Of a stretch of DNA of 7,021 bases, positions 1-6,025 are shown in pieces (within the stretch, counting starts at the first letter, position 1; every line of letters begins with the position of its first letter). The notes beneath the pieces are model-generated. The model made no database searches and was not told the origin of the DNA. It was given only the letters and a program-made list of their open reading frames with translations. Origin of the DNA: Lentihominibacter faecis (GTDB lineage Bacteria > Bacillota > Clostridia > Peptostreptococcales > Anaerovoracaceae). The DNA is taken from assembly GCF_014306095.1 (NCBI RefSeq), contig NZ_JACRWC010000113.1, positions 1 to 7,021 of the forward strand, in the 5' to 3' direction. A program made the position numbers and the translations under genes.

Positions 1-23
1 CGTCAGATGTGTATAAGAGACAG
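1..23. other. Nextera/Tn5 adapter remnant (sequencing artefact)
   Basis: Bases 5-23 read AGATGTGTATAAGAGACAG, which is exactly the 19-bp Tn5 mosaic end used in Illumina Nextera libraries. The four bases before it (CGTC) match the end of the read-1 adapter. This is untrimmed library sequence, not genome. An ATG inside it (base 7) opens in frame with the following transporter gene and adds the false N-terminus MCIRDS. The true genomic sequence starts at base 24. Confidence 0.97.
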
Positions 24-24
24 C

Positions 25-1422
25 CCAGAGAAGAATACAGCTCTGACGCCTCTGCGCAAGCTGGGTTATGAAGCTGGGATAACAACAGAATCTATTGTGT
101 ACAATTGTTTCTACATTTACTTTGTGATCTTTCTCACGAATGTTGTAGGCTTGAATCCTGTAATGGCAGGAACAGTTTCGTTGATTTCCGTTTGTGTAGA
201 TGCTATCACAGACCCGATCCTGGGCTGGATCGTTGACCATCCGAAGGTGAATCCGAAGAAGTTCATGCTGGTCGGCGGATTGCTTACAGGTATCCTGCTC
301 ACCTGTACGTTTGTCGTTGTAGATGGAAGTCAGGGCTTTAAGTTTGCTTACTATGTCATTGTATCTTCTTTGATGTGGTGTTCCTATACTTCGTTCTGCA
401 TTCCATACTATTCCTGCTGTGCGCAGATGACGGACGATTACGATGAACAGACGAAGATTCGTGGCGTATCTTCCACGATGAACGGTTTCGTTATTTACGG
501 CGGATGTGTGTTCCCGATCCTCTTTATAGGATTGTTTGGAGGCATGGGTGTATCGGATACTTTATGCTGGACCATGGCTGCAGGATGCATTGGTGTGATC
601 TCCATTATATTTGGACTGATCAACTACTTTTCCATTAAAAATGTTAAATTTATAGAAAAAGCTATTGATCAGGAACCGGAAAATATCTTAAAGACTTACA
701 AGGATATTCTGAAACTGAAGCCGATGAAATTCTTTATTCCGTGGGTATTCTTCTATCTGTTTGGATCTGCGATGGTTTCGGCCAATACCAACTATCTGTT
801 GATTTATTCAGCGGGAGTTGATCCGGAGGCTCTGGCAGGTACTGCCGTTATGACACTGCTGGCATTTTTCATTCTTTCACCGGTCTTTACGATGATCGCA
901 ACGAAGTGGGACAGAAAAGTAGCAGTGCTGGTAGCCTTTGGGATCACAATGGTCGGCGTTGTAATATGCAGGATTATAGGTGTGGATAGCTTATTCATGG
1001 TATATGTATTAACTGCACTGAACGGATTCGCTTTGGCTGGTTTCTGGTGTCTGTTCTATGATTTCTCCTATGATCTGATAGAACTGGATGAGTATAAGAA
1101 TCGTAAGAGTAGAGCAGGGTGCATCACTTCTTTCCCGCAGTTGATTCAGAAGTTCGGAAATGCTGTGGGCTTGCAGGTGATCGGAATTGTTCTGGCAATG
1201 GTAGGATATGATGCTTCAAAAGAAGTGCAGAGTGCCTCTGCAGTCAGTGGAATCCAGAACATTTCCACGATTTTCCTGGCAATCTGTTTAGCAATTTCTA
1301 TCGTTTGCATTATTGTTTATCCGGTAAACAAGAAAGTTTATGCGAGATTACAGGCAGCAAATGAGAGACGACGTGCAGGAGAAATCGATTTTGTGGATCC
1401 TGAAATAGATAAAATTTTATAA
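25..1422 (+). CDS. GPH-family sugar:cation symporter (MFS), 5'-truncated
   Basis: Inner-membrane carrier of the glycoside-pentoside-hexuronide:cation symporter family (MelB/XynB-like, MFS_2 fold), expected to take up a sugar-like solute with sodium or protons. About 465 residues are present. Numbering codons from base 7, the family start LGYEAG lies at 19-24, followed by about twelve hydrophobic segments. The loop after helix 2 carries the family's acidic DAITDP motif (about 66-71). After helix 10 comes the stretch DLIELDEYKNRKSRAG, matching the family's conserved acidic-Tyr-Arg-Gly pattern. The C-terminus is a short charged tail. The apparent ATG at base 7 is adapter sequence, so the real start lies off the contig. 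Since family members usually have only about 10-15 residues before LGYG, probably only a few residues are missing. It is the first visible gene of the operon, 27 bp before the aminotransferase. The family is clear; the substrate is not. Confidence 0.92.
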   Translation, partial: PEKNTALTPLRKLGYEAGITTESIVYNCFYIYFVIFLTNVVGLNPVMAGTVSLISVCVDAITDPILGWIVDHPKVNPKKFMLVGGLLTGILLTCTFVVVDGSQGFKFAYYVIVSSLMWCSYTSFCIPYYSCCAQMTDDYDEQTKIRGVSSTMNGFVIYGGCVFPILFIGLFGGMGVSDTLCWTMAAGCIGVISIIFGLINYFSIKNVKFIEKAIDQEPENILKTYKDILKLKPMKFFIPWVFFYLFGSAMVSANTNYLLIYSAGVDPEALAGTAVMTLLAFFILSPVFTMIATKWDRKVAVLVAFGITMVGVVICRIIGVDSLFMVYVLTALNGFALAGFWCLFYDFSYDLIELDEYKNRKSRAGCITSFPQLIQKFGNAVGLQVIGIVLAMVGYDASKEVQSASAVSGIQNISTIFLAICLAISIVCIIVYPVNKKVYARLQAANERRRAGEIDFVDPEIDKIL

Positions 1423-1449
1423 AAATAATTCACAAGGAAGGTATTTAGA

Positions 1450-2883
1450 ATGTCCAAATTATTAAATGAGTACGATTATGCTGCTGTACATGCACAGGCA
1501 CAGGAATTGATGAAAAAAAGAAAGCATCTCAAACGGAGTGCTGTAGAGAAGTATATGAAATACTTTAATGATAAGTGTGCAAAATCTAAAATCGAAACAG
1601 AAAAAGCTAAGAATGCGGTTCCGGGAGGAATTCAACATAACCTGGCAAATAATCATCCGTTTGCACTGGCGATCGAGAAGGCAGATGGGCCATACTTATA
1701 TGATATTGATGGAAATCGATACATCGATTTCCTCTGTGCGGGAGGTCCGACAATTCTCGGAAACAATTGGCCTGCAGTAAGAGATGCTGCTATCAATCAG
1801 ATCAGAGAAAACGGACCGGTATCCGGACTGTACAGCGTTTATGAAAGAGAATTGGCTGAGCTTATCAAGAAATATTATCCAACGGTAGAACTGTTCCGCG
1901 CTCTGGGTAGCGGTACAGAAGCCGACATCATTGCGATCCGACTGGCGAGAGCCTTTACAGGAAAGAAGCACATCATCCGCTTCTCTGGTGGATATCATGG
2001 ATGGAGCGATCAGCTGGTATACAACGACGGTTGTACAACGGAAGCAATGAAAAACGGCGTTCCGGCAGAATGCTTCCAGAACACTCATGAAGTACCGATC
2101 AACGACGTGGAAGCGCTGGAAGCTATGATCAAGAAATATGAAAACGAAGGCGGTGTTGCTGCATTTATCATGGAGGCTGTTGGGCAGGATAGTGGCGCTG
2201 TACCAACGACTAAGGAATATCACAAGGCTGCACGGGAACTGTGCGACAAATACGGTATGCTGCTGATCTACGATGAAGTTGTAACAGGATTCCGTCTTGG
2301 TATGGGCGGTGCACAGTCGATCTTTGGTACAAGCCCAGATCTGACCGTATTCGGAAAGATCATCGGCGGAGGCTATGCGGGCTCCGGCGGTATCGGCGGC
2401 AGAAAGGAAATCATGTCTATGCTGACGGCTGGTGTAGATGCCAGTGATAATATAAAAGTCAAGGTGGGAGGAACTATGACTGCTAATCCTCTGACTTCTC
2501 TGGCTGGCATCACGGTAATCAAAGAACTGGAACGCCTTAACGTGCACGATGCACTGGACAAGGCTTCCGACTACTTCATGAGGGGTATTGCGGACCTTAG
2601 TGAGAAATACGATGTACCAGCTATCATATACCACCACTCCTCGATCCTGCACATTGACGTCAGCGGCGTACAGCATGTCCCATATTGCATTGATAGCAAA
2701 GATCCTCAATTCCAGAGCCAGTTAGAGGATGCGTATATGAATTATATTGAATTTTCCATGGCGCTGGCTGCAGAAGGCTTGATCATTGCTAACGGCGGAA
2801 AAACATATTTGCCTTATGGAAGTATTGACATTCTGGATGATGCATTGGCTGTGTATGAACGTGTATTTAGTCAGTACGAATAA
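1450..2883 (+). CDS. Class III PLP aminotransferase (GSA-aminomutase-like, probably not HemL)
   Basis: Fold type I, PLP-dependent aminotransferase of class III, 477 residues, cytoplasmic. Visible motifs: VPGG at 57-60, substrate/cofactor loop GSGTEA at 153-158, GYHG at 181-184, cofactor-binding Asp275 in IYDEVVTGFR, Schiff-base Lys303 in FGKIIGGG, and GTMTANPLTSLAG at 341-353. It has a charged helical extension of about 40 residues before the usual family start, compared with roughly 430 residues in HemL. The HemL signature VPGGVNSPVR is replaced by VPGGIQHNLANNHPF, as in aminotransferases acting on other amines. A good ribosome site AAGGAAGG (1434-1441) sits 8 nt before the ATG. Its place between a sugar symporter and a sugar kinase, with no heme genes nearby, points to removal or 1,2-shift of an amino group on a carbohydrate-like substrate; that role is inferred. 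Automatic pipelines would probably call it glutamate-1-semialdehyde 2,1-aminomutase. Confidence 0.9.
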   Translation: MSKLLNEYDYAAVHAQAQELMKKRKHLKRSAVEKYMKYFNDKCAKSKIETEKAKNAVPGGIQHNLANNHPFALAIEKADGPYLYDIDGNRYIDFLCAGGPTILGNNWPAVRDAAINQIRENGPVSGLYSVYERELAELIKKYYPTVELFRALGSGTEADIIAIRLARAFTGKKHIIRFSGGYHGWSDQLVYNDGCTTEAMKNGVPAECFQNTHEVPINDVEALEAMIKKYENEGGVAAFIMEAVGQDSGAVPTTKEYHKAARELCDKYGMLLIYDEVVTGFRLGMGGAQSIFGTSPDLTVFGKIIGGGYAGSGGIGGRKEIMSMLTAGVDASDNIKVKVGGTMTANPLTSLAGITVIKELERLNVHDALDKASDYFMRGIADLSEKYDVPAIIYHHSSILHIDVSGVQHVPYCIDSKDPQFQSQLEDAYMNYIEFSMALAAEGLIIANGGKTYLPYGSIDILDDALAVYERVFSQYE

Positions 2884-2904
2884 AAAATCGAATCTAAGCG
2901 AAAG

Positions 2905-2945
2905 AAAGGAAGAATGGCACTGTACATGTGTGCAGTGCCATAATG
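2905..2945 (+). promoter_or_regulatory. Hairpin between Shine-Dalgarno and start codon of the kinase gene
   Basis: The only good ribosome site before the kinase is AAAGGAAG (2905-2912), about 30 nt from the ATG at 2943, too far in linear form. Between them lies a near-perfect hairpin: 2914-2925 pairs with 2930-2941 (12 bp, one G-U pair) around the tetraloop ATGT. If folded, the stem brings the ribosome site to about 4 unpaired nt from the ATG. The same stretch holds a nine-codon frame (ATG 2914, MALYMCAVP, TAA 2941-2943) whose stop overlaps the kinase start as TAATG, so translational coupling is the alternative reading. No T-run follows, so it is not an intrinsic terminator. The pairing is seen directly; the function is inferred. 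Confidence 0.6.
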
Positions 2946-4433
2946 ATAACTGTGAAATGTATAGCTGCATATGATTTTGGTACCAGTGGTGTGAAGGCGG
3001 CACTGGTTAGTGAAGAAGGAAAAATTCTGGCAGTACAGGAAAAAGGGTATCCTCTTTATAAACCACAGCCTCTTTATGTAGAACAGGACCCGAAAGATTA
3101 CTGGGATGCCGTTTGTGAGGTTACTCACGGAGTTTTGGCGAATTCCGGTGCCATGCCGGAGGATGTCAAAGCATTATCTTTTAGCGTGCAGGCGGTTAAT
3201 ATTATTCCAGTGGATAAGGACGGGAATGTTTTGCATAATGCCATAAGCTGGCTGGACGGCAGAGCGGAAAAACAGGCAGAAGAAATCAATACCAGATGCG
3301 GTATGGATCTGGTAAGGAGTCAGGACCATCAGTCAAGACTTTTGTGGATCAAAGAAAATCGGCCGGATATTTATGAAAAAACAGCATATTTTTTGGACTG
3401 TAACAGTTACCTCCAGTATAAGGCGACCGGTGTGATGGCGGTAAAACATGATCATCCGGGAATCGCGAAAAAGGATCCGATGATACAGACATACATAGAT
3501 GCGACGTATGCTGATATCGATGCTGCAAAACTAGGACCGACTGTAGCGGCCTGTGAGAAGTACGCTGCGCTGGATGAAAAGGGTGCATCAGATTTGGGAC
3601 TCATTACGGGTACGCCGGTTTTCGGTGGCATGATCGATGTTACGGCAGCGAGCGCAGGATGTGGCTGCTGTAAAGAAGGTGACGCTCATATTTATCTGGG
3701 AAGTTCTGGATGGATGTCAGCACTTATCAGTCAGGCATGCGATGGATCGGAAGGCTCGTATCTGTTGGACAGTATTGATCCGAAACTGCTGATTTATGGA
3801 GGCTGCACCAACAGTTGCTGCTTGATGTTCGACTGGGTCATTGACAAGTTTTATCACAAAGAAAAAGAGGAACTGGGCAGCGGGATCTATGAACTGATCG
3901 ATGAAGAAGTTGCAAAAGTACCAGCGGGCTGCGAAGGTCTGCACGCTGCACCCTGGCTGTTCGGCGAGCAGTTCCCGATCACAGATCCATATGTCCGTGC
4001 CATGTTTTTTAATATCAGCGAAAAGCATACTAGAGCTCATTTTATCCGTGCAGTACTGGAAAGCCTTTGCTTCAGCATGAGAGGTCAGATCGATCTCTAT
4101 CGCAAAGATGCCGGCAAGGATATTTCAGAGATCAGCGTCAATGGCGGCGGCTCATTATCTTCCCAGTGGATGCAGATCATGGCAGATGTGCTGCAGATGC
4201 CGGTTCATGTACCTGAGGAAACACGTCATTCAGGAGCTGTCGGAGCAGCGATCGCAGCGGCGGTCGGACTGGGCTGGTGTGATATGGACGATACGGGCAG
4301 CTTTATCGGTGTAGATAAAAGTTATTCTCCGGATGTGACGAAAGCAGAACTTTATACGAAAAAATATAAGCTCTTTTATGAGATCTATGATATGGTCAAG
4401 GATCTGTCAAAGAAGATGGAAGCTGCTGAATAA
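2943..4433 (+). CDS. FGGY-family carbohydrate kinase (xylulokinase/fuculokinase-like)
   Basis: ATP-dependent sugar kinase of the FGGY family, cytoplasmic, expected to phosphorylate a ketose made upstream in the operon. From ATG 2943 it has 496 residues, normal for the family. Motifs: N-terminal phosphate-binding loop AAYDFGTSGVKA (8-19), the family WLDGR (103-107), the likely catalytic base Asp232 in FGGMIDVTAA, the second-domain ATP site YLGSSGW (251-257), and the C-terminal signature around GGGSLSSQWMQIMADVLQ (401-418) with GAVGAAIAAA (431-440). Start choice: the frame opens at GTG 2928, but that codon lies in the loop of a hairpin and would add MCSAI before the conserved strand; ATG 2943 places VKCIAAYDFG as in relatives. 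Unusually, cysteines cluster at 240, 242, 243 and at 288, 292, 293. It follows the aminotransferase by 59 nt and precedes the aldolase by 16 nt. The exact sugar cannot be read from sequence. Confidence 0.9.
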   Translation: MITVKCIAAYDFGTSGVKAALVSEEGKILAVQEKGYPLYKPQPLYVEQDPKDYWDAVCEVTHGVLANSGAMPEDVKALSFSVQAVNIIPVDKDGNVLHNAISWLDGRAEKQAEEINTRCGMDLVRSQDHQSRLLWIKENRPDIYEKTAYFLDCNSYLQYKATGVMAVKHDHPGIAKKDPMIQTYIDATYADIDAAKLGPTVAACEKYAALDEKGASDLGLITGTPVFGGMIDVTAASAGCGCCKEGDAHIYLGSSGWMSALISQACDGSEGSYLLDSIDPKLLIYGGCTNSCCLMFDWVIDKFYHKEKEELGSGIYELIDEEVAKVPAGCEGLHAAPWLFGEQFPITDPYVRAMFFNISEKHTRAHFIRAVLESLCFSMRGQIDLYRKDAGKDISEISVNGGGSLSSQWMQIMADVLQMPVHVPEETRHSGAVGAAIAAAVGLGWCDMDDTGSFIGVDKSYSPDVTKAELYTKKYKLFYEIYDMVKDLSKKMEAAE

Positions 4434-4436
4434 AAA

Positions 4437-4442
4437 AAGGAG
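4437..4442 (+). promoter_or_regulatory. Ribosome binding site fixing the aldolase start
   Basis: AAGGAG, within a longer AAAAAAAGGAG run, lies 7 nt before ATG 4450. It decides against the in-frame ATG at 4378, which lies inside the kinase gene and would add 24 residues (MRSMIWSRICQRRWK...) that do not resemble the family N-terminus. Confidence 0.85.
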
Positions 4443-4449
4443 TACAGAT

Positions 4450-5136
4450 ATGAGCAGATTAGATGAACTGAAGCAGGGTATCGTTGATATTGTCAAAAAA
4501 GAATATCGTTTACAGATGGTCAACATGTTCGAGGGCAACGTGTCAGTGCGATATGAAGATAAAATGCTGATCACGCCGTCTCAAATCAACAAGGAGATCA
4601 TGACTCCGGAAATGATCATTGAAACGGATATGGAAGGCAATATCCTGTATCAGCCGGAGAACCTGCATCCGTCTTCTGAAACAAAGATGCATCTGGAGGT
4701 GTATCACGTCAGATCGGATGTTCAAGCAGTCGTTCATAATCACAGCATTTATGCGACGGCTTATGCCATCAACGGCATGCCTATCGTTTCCGATGCACTG
4801 ACAGAAATGAACGTTACCTTTGGTCAGGTTCCGGTCGTGCCTTATGGAACACCGGGAACGGACAGGATCTATAGAGACTTTGATAAATATTTGGGCAATT
4901 ATAGTGCAGTGCTTTTAGCAAATCACGGTGTGCTTGCTTTTGGGCAGGGTCTGGAGAAAGCCTTTTCTGTTGCAGAAGCAGTGGAGAAGGTGGCTCAGAC
5001 GTTATATATTGCCAGGCAGCTGGGAGAGCCGTCTCCTATCCCTAAGGAAGAAGTGAAGGCGCTTCGGGAATTTGGAGAACAGATGAGAATTAAAGAAATA
5101 GAAAACATAATAAATCTAGAAAACAAGAGATCATGA
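4450..5136 (+). CDS. Class II aldolase (L-fuculose-phosphate aldolase-like)
   Basis: Zinc-dependent class II aldolase/adducin-family enzyme of 228 residues (E. coli FucA is 215). The family residues are all present: phosphate-binding Gly29-Asn30-x-Ser32, Ser75-Ser76 and catalytic Glu77 in HPSSE, zinc ligands His96 and His98 in VVHNHS, and His159 in LLANHG. Compared with FucA (Glu73, His92, His94, His155, known from the literature) every one is shifted by the same four residues, so the spacing is conserved. Glu at the catalytic position, where ribulose-5-phosphate 4-epimerases (AraD) have Asp, favours an aldolase. The expected reaction is retro-aldol cleavage of a ketose-1-phosphate to dihydroxyacetone phosphate and an aldehyde. 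It directly follows the kinase (16 nt) and is the last gene of the operon. The aldehyde product is unknown, so no fucose-specific symbol is given. A fuculose- or rhamnulose-type substrate remains possible. Confidence 0.9.
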   Translation: MSRLDELKQGIVDIVKKEYRLQMVNMFEGNVSVRYEDKMLITPSQINKEIMTPEMIIETDMEGNILYQPENLHPSSETKMHLEVYHVRSDVQAVVHNHSIYATAYAINGMPIVSDALTEMNVTFGQVPVVPYGTPGTDRIYRDFDKYLGNYSAVLLANHGVLAFGQGLEKAFSVAEAVEKVAQTLYIARQLGEPSPIPKEEVKALREFGEQMRIKEIENIINLENKRS

Positions 5137-5178
5137 TTTCCCTCTCAAAGAGTATAGATAAGTAATAATGAATGTAAG

Positions 5179-5218
5179 ATGTAAGGGGCGGCACGTTGTG
5201 TCGTTCTTTGCATTACAG
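5179..5218 (+). terminator. Probable weak intrinsic terminator of the operon
   Basis: About 40 bp after the aldolase stop, 5179-5194 can pair with 5198-5213 around a three-base loop. The GC-rich core is CGGCAC/GTGTCG, and many outer pairs are G-U. The G-U pairs work only in the + strand transcript, which argues for an RNA structure of the operon's message. The core is followed by TTCTTT, a broken T-run, so termination would be partial; some read-through into the regulator gene is possible. It could instead be a 3'-end stabilising hairpin. Confidence 0.5.
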
Positions 5219-5223
5219 CAGAA

Positions 5224-5270
5224 ATTTTCAGAGGAATACAACGTATACTGGTATTTTCAAGAATAATACA
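5224..5270. repeat. Repeated elements upstream of the regulator promoter (candidate operator)
   Basis: Two imperfect direct copies of ATTTTCA-n4/5-AATACA lie at 5224-5240 and 5253-5270. The first copy's AATACA also begins a partial inverted repeat, AATAC (5235-5239) with GTATT (5251-5255), around an inner GTATAC. They sit just upstream of the -35 box of the TetR gene, where an activator or autoregulator could bind. TetR proteins usually bind inverted repeats of 15-25 bp, so the 21-bp element is the better candidate. No known consensus was recognised. Confidence 0.35.
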
Positions 5271-5281
5271 GGGCATATATC

Positions 5282-5310
5282 TTGCAAAGGACTGTTAAAG
5301 TGGGTATGAT
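5282..5310 (+). promoter_or_regulatory. Sigma-A-type promoter of the TetR regulator gene
   Basis: -35 TTGCAA (5282-5287, 4 of 6 consensus bases) and -10 TATGAT (5305-5310, 5 of 6) are separated by an ideal 17 bp. Transcription would start near 5317, giving a leader of about 29 nt with AGGAG at 5334-5338. This gives the regulator its own transcription, separate from the catabolic operon. Confidence 0.6.
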
Positions 5311-5345
5311 AAGGATATTGATAAGAGAGAAAGAGGAGTTAAGGC

Positions 5346-5921
5346 ATGAAAGAATTGAGCCTGACAGAAAAGAAAAAGGCCATGAGCATGGACAAGATTG
5401 TCCACGATTCACTCCATTACTTTGAGGAGAACGGATATTACAATACCTCCATTGAAATGCTCTGCGAGAAAGCAATGATCTCGCGAACGACGTTTTTTAA
5501 TTATTTTGGAAACAAGGAGAAGCTGATCAAACTGATCATGGAAGATGGTCTGAAGGATCTGTGTGAGATGATTGATTCCTTGGATATTGATGCAGAAAAT
5601 GATCCAGAAGAATGTTTTATGAAAGTCATTTTGTTTCAAATGGAGGCAGTGCGAAAATATAAAAATACCACATTTGTGTTTTATCGTATGCTGATGGAGG
5701 ATGAGGAATGTCGTCAGATACAGAAAGCATATGATGAGGCGATTTCTGCGGTTTTGGATCGAATTCAGGACAAGTGGGATTTTCGAAAAAAATATTCCCG
5801 GCAGTGGATCGAGCATAGCATTGGAGGAGCCTTCATGCACATCGTGATCCTTGAACCGGAGGAAGAATGGGAGACCAGTCTTCGCGACAATATCGGCGGC
5901 ATCCTAGACATGATGCGCTAA
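5346..5921 (+). CDS. TetR/AcrR-family transcriptional regulator
   Basis: DNA-binding one-component regulator of 191 residues, usual size for the family. The N-terminal domain (about 15-62) has the typical three-helix TetR pattern: IVHDSLHYFEENGYYNTSIEMLC leads into the helix-turn-helix EKAMISRTTFFNYFGNKEKL (41-60), with the common Phe-x-x-Phe-x-x-Lys ending. Residues from about 65 onward form the mostly helical ligand-binding and dimer domain, rich in Met and acidic residues, and cannot be matched to a ligand. The start is supported by AGGAG 7 nt upstream. It lies 209 bp after the aldolase, in the same direction, with its own promoter, so it is a likely repressor or activator of the operon and of itself; the ligand may be the imported substrate or a pathway intermediate. 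Control of the operon is inferred from position only. Confidence 0.88.
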   Translation: MKELSLTEKKKAMSMDKIVHDSLHYFEENGYYNTSIEMLCEKAMISRTTFFNYFGNKEKLIKLIMEDGLKDLCEMIDSLDIDAENDPEECFMKVILFQMEAVRKYKNTTFVFYRMLMEDEECRQIQKAYDEAISAVLDRIQDKWDFRKKYSRQWIEHSIGGAFMHIVILEPEEEWETSLRDNIGGILDMMR

Positions 5922-5945
5922 AAAACGATAATAAATTCAGAAATG

Positions 5946-5998
5946 AAAAAAGCCCCTGCATGCAGAGAAACGTCTGCGGCGGGGACTTTGCAGTTTTT
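5946..5998. terminator. Bidirectional terminator between convergent genes
   Basis: The hairpin is formed by AAAGCCCC (5949-5956) with GGGG-A-CTTT (5981-5989, one bulged A) and an inner stem GCAGA (5962-5966) with TCTGC (5973-5977). Six A's at 5946-5951 give a T-run directly after the stem on the - strand, a classical terminator for the HAD gene. On the + strand a run of five T's (5994-5998) follows after GCAG, so it probably also serves the TetR gene, less efficiently. Confidence 0.75.
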
Positions 5999-6025
5999 GA
6001 TATGGCAGCAGAAACCGGGATAAGA

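Noticed and set aside
1696..2709. 337-residue open frame on the - strand opposite the aminotransferase gene
   Set aside because: It lies wholly antisense to a gene with clear PLP-enzyme motifs, has no recognisable domain, an unnatural Ser/Cys/His-rich composition and no ribosome site; it is a codon-bias shadow.
1450..2883. Calling the aminotransferase HemL for heme synthesis
   Set aside because: The HemL N-terminal signature is changed, the protein is about 45 residues longer, and the neighbours are sugar transport and catabolism genes.
2928..2930. GTG 2928 as the kinase start
   Set aside because: It lies in the loop of a stable hairpin, 15 nt from the ribosome site, and adds residues not expected before the conserved first strand; ATG 2943 fits better, though it is not proven.
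2914..2941. Intrinsic terminator between aminotransferase and kinase
   Set aside because: The stem is strong but no T-run follows on either strand, and the kinase start is two bases away.
4378..4449. Extended N-terminus of the aldolase from ATG 4378
   Set aside because: It overlaps the kinase gene, adds a basic stretch with no family match, and ATG 4450 has an ideal ribosome site.
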